Assembly: GCA_964035545.1 (NCBI GenBank)
Contig: OZ037767.1
Coordinates: 26,397,628 to 26,461,627 of the forward strand
Direction: 5' to 3'
Origin: Bugula neritina
Lineage: Eukaryota; Bryozoa; Gymnolaemata; Cheilostomatida; Bugulidae
DNA length: 64,000 nt
A program made the position numbers and the translations under genes. The notes under the pieces are model-generated. The model had not been told where the DNA came from, made no database searches, and was given only the letters and a program-made list of their open reading frames with translations. Below, piece by piece: positions 12,101 to 21,475 of this stretch. Position 1 is the stretch's first letter, and the number at the start of each line of letters is the position of its first letter.

Positions 12101-15100
12101 TCTCCAGGGATACATGGCAACACAAGTAAGTCCAGCCGGGGCCGGGTCACCTGCGTCCAGTGTCGGAGAGGATGCTCTAACCTCGTCGAATGCTGACTCA
12201 CTAAAAATAATAAATAACAAGTTGTATCCAACCACATCAATTCTTGCCATGACAGATAAAATAAACGACCAATTAGAGAGACATACAGCCAAGCACTAGA
12301 GCTCACATTTCCAATAATATAGCTAAATCTACAGTTTTGTGGTGGGAGATATTTTTCATTTCATTTTTATAAAACATCACCGTAGTATAATTATTGACTT
12401 TAAATAAGGACAGAATAAGGCATATTGCAAGTGATGAGAATGTATATTAGTAACCTTCTAGACATAGCAGATGTGACAGCTGCCACAGGTGCTGCCACAG
12501 GTGCTACTGCAGGTGCTGCCACAGGTGCTGCTACAGGTGCTGATGCAGGTGCTGCTACAGGTGCTGAAACAGGAGTTTTTTCACCAGAAGCAATTGGTTC
12601 ATATACTTCTCTTTGTTTAGTTACATAATTAGCAGGAAATATTCCACATTTGTCTCCTTTCCAGCCAGCCAACCAGCCAGGTTCTGAAGACCCTTGCTCG
12701 TCTGGGTACACCTGTATAGAATAATTAACCACAGGTATAGCCATTAACACAAAATATCATTGGCTACAAATCACATGTTTTGAAATGGTAGTCATTTTTC
12801 TTAAATAGTTATGAGCCAATAGCGCACCATTGGTCACACAAATATTCAGTAGGAGTTTCAAACTAGAGAAGACAAATCTTAATGAGCAATGTGTCATCGG
12901 CAACATGAAAATGTTATTGACTCTGAAGACACAGTCTCGTGGTTTTGCTTCAGTTCGATAATTTTATTACAACCTGCAGAGTTGCTGGTAAGTAATCTAA
13001 TTCAGACTAGTAGAATATTAGATTGTTTAGAATATTGACGGGCTTTTATATTGAGTTATTTTGTGAATATACTTTTAAAATGCTAATTATTGGAATTTAG
13101 TAAATGCTAAACCAAATGAATTTAATCAATTCAAAACATCTAAAGGTCAAAAAATTATACATTATTATATTTGCATATTACAGAAAAAATAATAAATATG
13201 AAATATAGCTTCATTAATGCTTACAATTTAGAATCCAATACTCACCTTTACTTTATCTTCCATAACCAAGTCTAGTTCATCCGCATTTCTAGAAGCAAAG
13301 TCGTACTGAACTTCATAGATTTCTACTTTTCTCGTAGATGGCTGAGAGACAGTTTTTACAGGTGAGGCTCTAGCTGGGAGTTGCCCTACCATACTCTGAC
13401 TCGGAGTAGATACCTCGGTGTTACCAAAAGCTGTTTCTTTCTTCTTAGGAGGGGGAAGCAAGGCAGTAGTCTTCTTAACTGGTTCAACTGAAGGTTTATC
13501 CCAGGCAGATTCAGAAGGGGTAGGGTTTCCCCAAGACTTGTTAGCAAAAGCATCTGTGCTACTGGTTGTTCCCCACAGAGAATTCTGGTTACCACCAGAG
13601 GTGGTTACAGCTGGCTGACTAGACCAGAGGTCTGCAGAGAGAGAGTCGGAAGTGGCCCAGCCAGTGGAGCCTGTGGAGCCCCACGCACTGCCCGACTGAT
13701 CTGTTGGTTCACTGGCAATCGGTGCAGCAGAGGTGGCAGGAACACTGAAGTCAATGTCTTTAAAGGCCGACCATTTATCTTCTACATAAAGCATCATTGC
13801 CATGACAACATGATGTAAACAACTATAGAGAAATATAACACATCTGTATATAGTTTGGTGTGTACAGAGATAACATCAAACAGACCTTCTTTTTTCTTCT
13901 TCTCTTCTTCTATTTTACGCTTCCTCTCCTCTTCCTCCTTCCTTTGCTGCTCTTTATCAGCCCTGTTAGTGTAAATAACTCATTCAGATATGCTAGTAAC
14001 AACACACATACACAACAGCTGATACTACTGACACATACACAACAGCTTACACTACTGACACATACACAACAGCTTATACTACTGACACATACACAACAGC
14101 TTATACTACTGATACATACACAACAGCTTATTCTACTGATACATACACAACAGCTGATGCAATCAAAGCCTATCATTTGCTCAACTGAGATGGGGCAGGC
14201 ACTAATGAGAGTATGAGATTACTAATAATGTGATTTGAGTTGCTTTATGCTTAAATATACTCCTTTGTAATGTGCCTATGTCCTACATAGTATTACAATG
14301 CGGCACGTATATTATGTTATATAATCACCATTGCTGACGATATATTATGAGTGTAGCTAGTGCTCATTTGTTCTGTATTGAATAGCAGAACTGCAGTGTT
14401 AATCAGTAGACCAGTGCAAAACGGAGCAGTTCACTAGAAGTATGCTATTGCATATCTTCAGTTAGACACAGACCTATACCAACGACCATTCCAGAACACA
14501 ATCTATACATTTAAATACAAACCGAATCTTTTCATCCACCCTCCTTCTCTTCTCCTTGTCCCACTCAGCTCTCTTATTCTGTAGACGAGATCGAACCTGA
14601 GACTGTGAACTCGTCAACTGACTCACCGATTCCTTTAAACTCTGAAAGGAGCAAAACAAACAGAGCGTGCAGTGCGAGACATGCTCATACTGTACAACTA
14701 TATAGCAGGTGGGGTATATGTTAGTGTGTAAGCATTGTGTGCACTGGTTAGTTTTACAGGTAAGATACATACGGCTAGCGTTTCTTTGTCCGGATTAGTT
14801 GAAGATTTATTGCTTTCTATTTCCGCCAGTTGCTGCCTTAACTTCTCAACCTAAAATAATGAAAATATAATACTACAGCACCACAATTGGTAAAACTAGA
14901 ATATGCACATAGTGACGGTCGGCAAATTTAAATTAGCTAAATAATAAGGAAAAAACATAGGAATTCAAGCAAAATTAAAAAAAAACATTGATAATTTAGT
15001 TGTATCTTTTAAATTTTTATTAGTTTAAAGCAAAAACCCACATACATCAGCAGCTAAATTGTGAAAAATAGCTAAAGACTGAAGATTTCGAGTGTGTACT

Positions 15101-18100
15101 AAATTACATAGAGCCCTGTACAATCTGAAAATACGATAAGCAATCAGGTAAACAGTTAGCAGAGAGGCAAGGAGAGCTGACCTGCTGCGTCTTGCTGGTG
15201 TGCAAACTCTGCTGCTGTTTAAAACTCTCCGACACAGGATTCTGGGACTGCCGTGTTTGCAGCAGCTGAGAAACATGTGAGAAGTCAGCGCATAGTTTAT
15301 TGTATAATTTCTCATCTTCCTAGAAAACAAGAGCAGAGAGTGTAGATAACTCCTCGGACCTGATATATTATGAGATGACCAAGTCTGAACTAAAAAATTC
15401 TTGTGATGAGGAACTGTCGTGTGATAGCCTGAGTGAACATATGCTATTTTATAAACAAATGCTGGAAACAAACAAAAAAGAAAAATCAGGCAAAACCTCA
15501 TCATTAGAAAGTGCAGATACTACCATACTACACTACATGAGTGCCATACTACACTACATGAGTGCTGGCTTTTAACAAATAAAATTGAGTAATCTATTAG
15601 TGGCTTCCTGGCAATGCATTGAGTTTGAAAACCAGGTCTGGTAAAAGTATAATACTTTGCTAATGCTACTTACACTTTTAGAACTTTCATTGGCCGAGAC
15701 TGAAGCTATCAAACTGTCCCTAGTGGCCCTCATGTCATCAATGTAGCCTGTGTTCCGTATAACATTCTCTTTGCCTTCGGCTATCCGGGCAACCAACTCA
15801 TTCTTTTTGTTGTCCATAGTTTCTATTTCATACTTGAGATTGTTTACTTGACTTTCTAACATCTGCACAGCTTCCTGATTAAAAGTATTGGTATGAGAAA
15901 AACATTGAGATAGTCTAAGTCAGGACTGTCCAACAGGCAGCTCTAGGGCCGGATGTGGCCCCTAGCCTACATTTATGTGGTTCTCAAAAGCATAAAGCTC
16001 AAGTTATTTTTCACAGTGCACAAGAATTAGAGTGAAAAGCCACCTTTTGAATGTCTTTTTATACAGGCTGGACACCCCTGGCCTAAGTTCTTTATTTTAT
16101 TATTAAATTTTGGTTTGGGGCGTGGGTTTAAATTTTTGCAAAAACACAACTTCTTTTGCTACATTTTTCATCTAGAACACAGGCTTTTCTCAATTTCTCC
16201 ATTACTGCACCTACCTCCAGCAAAATAGTTCAACAATAAAAATATCTACCAGAAACATTATTCATCTATGATACTTTTCAAAAGTTGCTGGAATTAGTTC
16301 AATGCATGTATTCACTGATAACTGTAAACATATTTTTCACTATCAATTACCTCATGTCTTTTCTTCTCTGCCAATAATGTCAGTTTCCTCTGCCTCTCCC
16401 ATTCCTGCTGACGCTGGCGTTCCATCTCTTTACGAGCTGTTTCCTTGGCCTATCATAACCAACAAATAAACACATTATTTTACCACTAATGGTAAATTAC
16501 TACTGTGCACAGCAAAGATCACAACTCAGCTCTTAAGCCTGGCTGCTGATGAAGTGACATATGTATATTCTCACAGACCTCCAGAGCTTTTCTCCTTTGC
16601 TCTTCCCTCTCAGCCTCTAGCTGTCGCTGTCTCTCCAACATCTTTTCCTGTTCGGCTAATCGCTTTCTTTCCTGTTCCCTCCTGTATTTACAAACAGACA
16701 TACATACATACATGTAACACGTGTATGTATGTATAAAATCACACATACATGTAATTGGTATATGTATAATACACACATACATGTAATACGTATATGCATA
16801 ATACATATATACATGTAATTGGTATATGTATAATACATATATACATGTAACACGTATATGTATAATACATACATCTACATGTATATGTTGTACATATAAC
16901 AGCACTTGAAAATAAAAAATATGAAGAGTAGTTAGTTCAAAGTTTAGTAATGCTTCATTTTCAGTCTCTATTCAATTGATCACCTGATAGCTTCACGCTT
17001 CTCCTGTTCAGCTCTTTCCTTGGCCAGCCGAGCTTCTTCTTCCTTCCTCTGCTGATCTCTAAGCTCCGCCCTCCTCCTCTCCAACTCAGCATTTCCTTTA
17101 ACACAAACACTATGAACTAAAAACTACTCTATTTAAACAATAAACAACACAATAGTTTCAATAGTCTTATTATTGTAATCTAACTGAACACATATAATGC
17201 ACGCTACTACCTTTGGCAAAGTTCTCGCGCCGTTTATCCTCTAGAGTTAAATTAGTAATCGGCGCAACTTCTTCTATGAGTTGAGGAGCTGCCTGAGACT
17301 GGACACCAAATCCACCCGGAATCAAGTCTCCGAAAGAATCGGCAGGACGGCTGGCAGCAACTGCAACTACAGAGACCACTGTTACACATTAATTCTGATC
17401 AAAACACATTGAAAAGTTAGTTTCCAAACTCACAAGAAAAGTCTACATGTGATTTAATAATAATTTGAAACATTCTTTTCTGGCCGAGAATGGCTAATTA
17501 CTGCAGAGTAAGACAAGCTGCATAAAAACATGCTTCAAAATTTCTATTGATTTGAGCAACCTACTTTTTCATGACAGAATTATTATGATTACTATAGCAA
17601 CATGATGTACCATTTATTGGGGCCGCAGTTACGGCACCACTATTAGATCGAGATCGAGACCTCAGGCTAGGAGGAATAAAATTGGGTGGTAAAGCAGCTG
17701 GCAAAGGCTGTCCCAACTTTGCCATGTCAGCTAAGAACATTGCTAATGAGAATTCTTCTGAAGTTAATTTACCATCACCATCCACGTCAGCTAAACTCCT
17801 AAACAAAATAAAAGAAAATGAAACCTCACAATGAACTGATTACAATATTAATTAGCAATATTATTAGAACTATTTCAAAACACCATTTACCTATTATCAA
17901 GTTAGATAAACTAAACCCACCATATTTGAGCCAGTATGTTATGAGGTAAGCCGCTAGATAAGAGCAGTTGCCTGGCATCCAATCCAGTCAAATAACCAGT
18001 ACGTTTTCTGTCCTCTTTGTTAAACATCTGATTATACTTTAGTCTGCTAGCCTGTGGAACTGCCCAATCAGTTGGCCCGTCAACAGATCTAAATCAAATA

Positions 18101-18832
18101 TGAGATAAAATATTAAAAGTAAAAAAGTAATAACATAGACTTCCAAAAATCCCATACAAGCAAATGTATTTATTATCTCACCTTGCAGGAGAGTGAGGGG
18201 CGGCAAGAGCTGGATTAGCTGAGGGGGGTAATCTAGCTGGTAATGTAGCTGAAGACATCATAGAGAAACTACCACCTGTCATACCCATGGGAAAACCACC
18301 TGCTGAAGGTGTCATTCCATGAGGCAATGTGCCAGATGCACTGGGCATTAGAGGCTCAAGTAACATGCTATGAGGCAGCACATTAGGTATTTGATGACCG
18401 GTCAGTTTCCTTTTTATTAACGTCATGGCAATAGAAAATTCTTTTCTGTCCATTTTACCGTCAGCTGTGAGATCAGATAACCCCCTGTAATATAACGTTC
18501 ATTTTTAGCAGTAAAACATCGAAACAATAAAATTAAAGTGGAGTTTTTAACTCATCAATTGAATCAAAAATGAAAACATATATTAACTTACCATATCTGC
18601 CCTAAAACTGTTTGGGGCAAATTAGACTGTATGAAGAAACCCCTCGCCTGTTCTCCTACAAAAGAAAGTCCAAAAAATTTATCTTGTTCAGCTTTTTAAT
18701 AAAATTTACATTACAATCACATTTCAGATGAAAAGGGCATGGCTTACCAGTTATGAAAGGTCCATGAGTAAGAGTCGCAAACTGGGAGTCATGCTTGGCT
18801 CGCTCCTCTGCTGTTATAGTCCAAACATCCAT
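85..18832 (-). CDS. ITSN: Intersectin, long form (EH-EH-coiled coil-5xSH3-DH-PH-C2), C-terminus cut by window edge
   Basis: Intersectins are multidomain scaffolds of clathrin-mediated endocytosis and actin control. EH domains bind NPF motifs, SH3 domains bind dynamin, synaptojanin and WASP-type partners, and the DH-PH unit activates Cdc42-type GTPases. I read about 35 exons, all GT-AG and all in phase, coding for 1,748 residues before the C2 domain continues past position 1. Order by residue: EH1 about 1-95, EH2 158-250, coiled coil 322-630, SH3A 782-840, SH3B 918-970, SH3C 1033-1087, SH3D 1207-1268, SH3E 1305-1358, DH 1365-1550, PH 1580-1719, C2 from about 1722. The start at 18,832 ([11 protein letters not shown]) has an in-frame TAA 12 bases upstream. 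A good acceptor (TTGACAG) about 40 bases further up suggests a 5'UTR intron. Human ITSN1-long is of similar size. Domain order and alignable motifs make the orthology very secure. Confidence 0.96.
554..640 (-). other. ITSN: ITSN C2 domain first exon, version A
   Basis: An 87-nt exon bounded by a CTACAG acceptor and a GTAAGAG donor. It joins the phase-1 end of the exon at 1576-1658 and reads [18 protein letters not shown], which aligns with the first beta strands of the vertebrate intersectin C2 domain (TGIGRLMVNVVEGIEL). It ends in phase 1 with a partial Gly codon, as expected before the KSNPYCEV-type exon that must lie left of the window. A homologous exon with the same phases follows at 85-165, so the two may be alternatives. 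Confidence 0.82.
641..1575 (-). other. ITSN intron before the C2 exon(s)
   Basis: About 930 bases between the end of the PH helix exon and C2 exon version A. It holds a short CTG/TAC-rich low-complexity stretch at about 1418-1500. Short open frames here have no domain signature. I see no other gene. Confidence 0.6.
1576..5980 (-). other. ITSN: ITSN exons 25-34: RhoGEF (DH) and PH domains
   Basis: Exons: 5889-5980, 5558-5664, 5030-5105, 4461-4568, 4068-4166, 3601-3768, 3353-3424, 2554-2688, 2009-2139, 1576-1658. DH hallmarks: [18 protein letters not shown] (conserved region 1), [43 protein letters not shown], and [20 protein letters not shown] (conserved region 3). PH hallmarks: [49 protein letters not shown], and the C-terminal helix beginning [15 protein letters not shown]. 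The module predicts Cdc42 exchange activity. Exon 31 ends inside a tandem array that repeats its own splice donor (see the repeat entry). Exon 25 joins SH3E directly to DH, with no extra linker exon needed for frame. Confidence 0.93.
3145..3356 (-). repeat. 21-bp minisatellite, about 10 copies, containing the exon-31 splice donor
   Basis: On the ITSN coding strand the unit reads AAGGTATGTACC followed by AAGTACTAT. The real end of exon 31 (AATAAG|GTATGTACC) is the first unit of the array. Most copies repeat the donor consensus AAG|GTATGT or AAG|GTATAT; one copy carries ATG|GTATGT. The unit length is a multiple of three and contains no stop in the ITSN frame, so each extra unit retained would add seven residues (VCTKYYK). 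The array ends at about 3145 and an ordinary intron follows. Confidence 0.93.
5981..7391 (-). other. ITSN intron between SH3E and DH exons
   Basis: A 1.4-kb intron at the boundary where vertebrate short and long intersectin isoforms diverge. Exon 24 (…TEP plus one base) reads in frame into exon 25 ([10 protein letters not shown]) without an added exon. A 108-codon open frame on the minus strand (6907-7233) has no recognisable domain. Nothing else is visible. Confidence 0.6.
7566..8255 (-). other. ITSN intron 23
   Basis: Intron between the SH3D and SH3E exons. It is AT-rich, with a short AGTAC-type low-complexity patch at about 7636-7672. No gene is seen. Confidence 0.5.
9833..10243. repeat. 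13-bp minisatellite, about 30 copies, in ITSN intron 20
   Basis: Nearly perfect head-to-tail copies of TACTAGCATACTG on the plus strand, with occasional C or A substitutions (TACTC, TACTA). The unit is not a multiple of three and has no spacers, so it is neither coding nor a CRISPR array. It lies between the SH3C exon and the Pro-rich linker exon. Confidence 0.95.
10700..10880. repeat. Degenerate tandem repeat in ITSN intron 19
   Basis: An imperfect AT-rich repeat built on ACAG-AATAATA-CAGTATATTATA blocks spaced roughly 30 bases apart. It is diverged and its borders are approximate. Confidence 0.5.
11588..12067 (-). other. ITSN intron 17
   Basis: About 480 bases splitting SH3B. A 110-codon hydrophobic open frame (11675-12007, minus) is present, but it has no domain signature and lies wholly in the intron. 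I do not annotate it as a gene. Confidence 0.5.
12712..13245 (-). other. ITSN intron 15, inside SH3A
   Basis: This intron interrupts SH3A after DKVK, before VYPDEQG. In vertebrate ITSN1 the neuronal microexon that inserts VKGEW into the n-Src loop of SH3A lies at the equivalent place. I could not identify a microexon by eye here. AT-rich otherwise. Confidence 0.5.
14003..14158. repeat. 27-bp minisatellite, six copies, in ITSN intron 13
   Basis: The units start ACACATACACAACAGCT and are followed by TATACTACTG-type sequence, at 27-bp spacing (starts near 14003, 14030, 14057, 14084, 14111, 14138). The array lies about 40 bases from the acceptor of exon 14. Long open frames on both strands here are repeat artefacts of the multiple-of-three unit. 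Confidence 0.9.
15921..16080. mobile_element. Small hAT-type MITE (160 bp) in ITSN intron 9
   Basis: The element starts CAGGACTGTCCAACAGGCAG and ends CAGGCTGGACACCCCTG. The ends are imperfect terminal inverted repeats of the CAGGGGTGTCCA type typical of hAT transposons. It is flanked by GTCTAAGT (15913-15920) and GCCTAAGT (16081-16088), an 8-bp target-site duplication with one mismatch. It has no coding capacity, so it is a non-autonomous element moved by a transposase supplied elsewhere. The subterminal GGCC-rich part (GGGCCGGATGTGGCCCC) is also typical of this hAT group. Confidence 0.85.
16690..16890. repeat. 32-bp minisatellite, about six copies, in ITSN intron 7
   Basis: Diverged units built on ACATGTAATTGGTATATG and TATAATACACAC, at 32-bp spacing. 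The array starts within about 10 bases of the acceptor of exon 8 (exon start 16681), so the polypyrimidine and branch-point region probably lies inside the repeat. Confidence 0.85.
17211..18832 (-). other. ITSN: ITSN exons 1-6: EH1, EH2 and linker
   Basis: Exons (minus strand): 18748-18832, 18592-18655, 18182-18484, 17921-18088, 17611-17798, 17211-17366. EH1 shows the conserved Trp of the NPF pocket at GQIW followed by a calcium-binding-type loop [15 protein letters not shown]2 shows AQIW followed by [15 protein letters not shown]. The segment [16 protein letters not shown] aligns with the vertebrate EH2 entry. Exon 3 also encodes a Met/Pro/Ser/Gly-rich inter-EH linker. Exon 6 has tandem acceptors 6 nt apart (exon start 17366 or 17360), so a Val-Ala dipeptide may be optional. 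The donor of exon 5 (GTACAT) is weak but in phase. Confidence 0.93.
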
Positions 18833-21475
18833 TGAATAGAATTACAAGTTAAAGCTCGTTAAAATGATATATCTGTCAAGAAAAATCAATACCAACTGTC
18901 CATTTATAAATCTACAAAAAAGATTATGTTATTGCATTGTCATATAATAACTCTTGTAACATAAACAACATGTAGAACTTGCTATCTGCAAATGAGTACA
19001 TATAAAATTTAGTAGTTGTAGCATTACAAATTACAGCAATAAGCTAATAACTGTTGGCTATCAAACTTCAGATTTGTATTGTGAGTGATTTATTGAAAAA
19101 ATGGCAACGTAAGGCTTAGAGCCAAAATTAATTTTGTTAGAAAACATTGAAAATAATTGTTTAGAAATTATGATAAAAAAATCTTCAAAAACATTGCTCA
19201 TGGCAATTGAAAGTACTAATTAATCACAAATAAATTTTAGGCTAAAAATAATGAAAATGATATTTATTTATTAATAACTAGTAGTAGCAGTAGCAGTAGA
19301 CGTAGTACCAGTAGTAGTACTAGTAGTAGTAGTAGTAGCAGTAGTAGTACTAGTGGCAGTACTAGTAGTAGTAGTACTACTACTAGTACTACTACTACTA
19401 TTTAAATTTGCTAGTACTAGTAGTAGTAGTACTACTACTAGTACTATTACTATTACTATTAGTATTAGCAAATTTAAATTTAAATTATAAATATATTGCT
19501 TTTTCGGTGGTGCATTTAAAAGGTCAAATAAAAAAGTCAAATCAAAATGAAAATATTAAACTAAATATAAGTAGAGAAAAAATGAACAAACGTGAGATTT
19601 TTATCATACTAAAATCATACTGATAGCCAGTTAATCTAATTGCGTTACCATTTTTTCGAAACCGATTTCCTATGCGAAGAAATTATGAACCGGAAAAGCC
19701 CTAGACTCTAATCTTAATTTTTTGTAAACGGCTGTACACTGAGCTGGAATAGAGTTCGATGCGGCTGTAAATTTGAGCACCAACACCGACTGTTGTTGTA
19801 TAGCTGTTTAACAGGCTATTAAAGGTCAATAAAAAGAGACGCCCACTGAAGTAGTTCCGGTCTAGAAATAATAAACCACGAATTCTAACAATTTAGTAGG
19901 TAATATTGAAATTAGGAGGCTTAGTAAAACTTACCACCTTGATCTAAAGGATATTTTCAATTGTATTTATTGACATAATTTTATTTTGAATATATAATAA
20001 ATAGATATATTACAATTTATAACAAGAAATACTGTTTTGATCTTGTAATTTTGTGACCTCTAGAGATAGAGTTATCATCTCCTAAAAATAACAGTGCTTC
20101 ATATAGTTTGTGGTGGCAATATATAATAATATTATAATATTGTATGATATGGTAGCCACCCAAAATATGCAAAGATATCTGGTGCAATTAAATTTTGATA
20201 GCTGCACAGAAAAAACTATAACAAAATTATCCTCTTTCATACACTAACAATGTGACAAAAAGCCAAAAATACATAAAAGTGACATATTCATGCACCATAT
20301 TAGTATTGGAAAATGGTGAATGTCAGCTGCAACAAAATGAAGAAGTGAAGGCAAAATACCGTATTAAAGTTCTATATTGTGTCACATTTTGGTATAGGCT
20401 ATAGGTATATACAGTGCTCATATGCTCCTTACAAGATAACAGCTGTACAAATATCTCTCTTAAAGCCCTGAGAGCACAGGAATAATTTTGTAACGCTTAA
20501 ACTAAAGATCTGTTACATGAAAATTATAGTAACCTATAACTTTAAAACAAGTTTCAAAGATAATAGCAAGACTACAATACAATTTTTGTCATTATATAAT
20601 CACAATATATTTTAAATTGTCTTGTGTATGCACCACTGAGAACACAAAACTTCAACGAAACAAAATGAGTGAACAATTCCAAAAAGAAGGCATTGCAATT
20701 TGGGGATTGTGTAGAATTTGCAGCTTGTTGAACTAAAACAGTTGAGCCTCCAACACAAACTTTGATGTAATAAGAACCTAAAAGAACCTAAACTGAGCAA
20801 ACATTGTACAAAATTTTTAAATATTTTAAGCAATATTTAACTAAATACTATTTAAAATTAAAAAAAAAACTATTTATTGACCCACCATAGAAACTACGAT
20901 TCTTTAAAAATTAGTAAATAACTTTTCCAAATTATAAGAAATACTGTGTTGTATCAAACTCATTTTTTATAGTAAATAATATCACTTTATAACATAGTGT
21001 AATAACTTGGACAAGTTTGATAATAGGTTTTAATAATTGGTTTAAATTTTTTTATATTTTAAAATTAATAAATTGCTTCTAGCAAACCATGTGTAGTCCA
21101 TAAATCTTTAGTAGCTAATAATAAGCTGGTGTAAAATTTGATATACATGCACTATTAGTACACTACTAATTGTTCCTCATATACTTTATAATAAATATGG
21201 CTACTAATCAGCAAGCAATCATCACTGTAACGTCCACAAATAATTCATTATGATCATTCAATACACTAAAAAATTGTGAAACAAATAATAGAAAACATTA
21301 TATGTAAATCTACTTTATAAGGAAAAGTTGAAAAAATAAATTACAAGCATTTGGCTTAAAATGATATATACATGAACGACATGCATAACCATAGTTGTTA
21401 GGGGCTCATAAGTGACAGCCACAACTTAACCACACAGCAGAACATTAGATACAGCATTATATTGCATCTGCTGAT
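18833..21475. other. Intergenic region upstream of ITSN and downstream of the first ACOT8-like gene
   Basis: It holds the presumed ITSN 5'UTR and promoter. A likely 5'UTR acceptor (TTGACAG on the minus strand) lies at about 18,872. The stretch 19,640-19,880 is less AT-rich and has CCGGAA- and TTCCGG-like ETS-type motifs, making it the best promoter candidate. An AGT/ACT microsatellite sits at 19264-19485. No protein-coding gene is recognised from 19,900 to 21,475. Confidence 0.5.
19264..19485. repeat. AGT/ACT microsatellite with a palindromic half
   Basis: A run of AGT and ACT triplets. Inside it, TTTAAATTTGCTAGTACTAG (about 19,400) is mirrored by an inverted copy ending TAGCAAATTTAAA (about 19,480), so the DNA can form a hairpin roughly 80 bases long. 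Confidence 0.85.

Larger units (their letters stand above)
7392..13781 (-). other. ITSN: ITSN exons 15-24: five SH3 domains and linkers
   Basis: Exons: 13246-13781, 12455-12711, 12068-12200, 11448-11587, 10942-11077, 10462-10647, 9266-9538, 8726-8914, 8256-8427, 7392-7565. SH3A is split between exons 15 and 16 ([17 protein letters not shown], then GWLAGW and GIFPANYV). SH3B is split between 17 and 18 ([15 protein letters not shown], then MWWQGKL and [10 protein letters not shown]). SH3C sits in exon 20 ([31 protein letters not shown]). SH3D is split between 22 and 23 ([32 protein letters not shown]). SH3E is in exon 24 ([33 protein letters not shown]). Each keeps the ALYDY-type, double-Trp and PxxY signatures. 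Exon 15 also carries a Trp/Ser/Thr-rich stretch with DLW and WG repeats. Exon 16 has an Ala-Pro-Val repeat linker, and exon 21 is a Pro/Ser/Thr-rich linker between SH3C and SH3D. Confidence 0.94.
13886..17095 (-). other. ITSN: ITSN exons 7-14: central Lys/Glu/Arg/Gln-rich coiled coil
   Basis: Exons: 16984-17095, 16579-16681, 16351-16449, 15674-15874, 15182-15319, 14773-14850, 14523-14641, 13886-13962. They encode a long heptad-like region rich in E, K, R and Q (for example [15 protein letters not shown] and [17 protein letters not shown]), equivalent to the KLERQ region of vertebrate intersectins, which mediates dimerisation and Eps15 binding. Phases close perfectly across all eight exons. 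The donors of exons 8 and 14 are GTCTGT, a less common but legitimate form. Three introns here carry repeats or a MITE (listed separately). Confidence 0.9.

Noticed and set aside
13860-14216. 118-codon plus-strand and 88-codon minus-strand frames
   Set aside because: Both run through the 27-bp minisatellite in ITSN intron 13; unit length divisible by three keeps them open.
15040-15120. Candidate extra ITSN exon (open segment between TTTTCAG and GTATGTGG)
   Set aside because: The phase is wrong: the frame set by the flanking exons (both phase 0) meets a stop, and the exons at 15182-15319 and 14773-14850 join perfectly without it.
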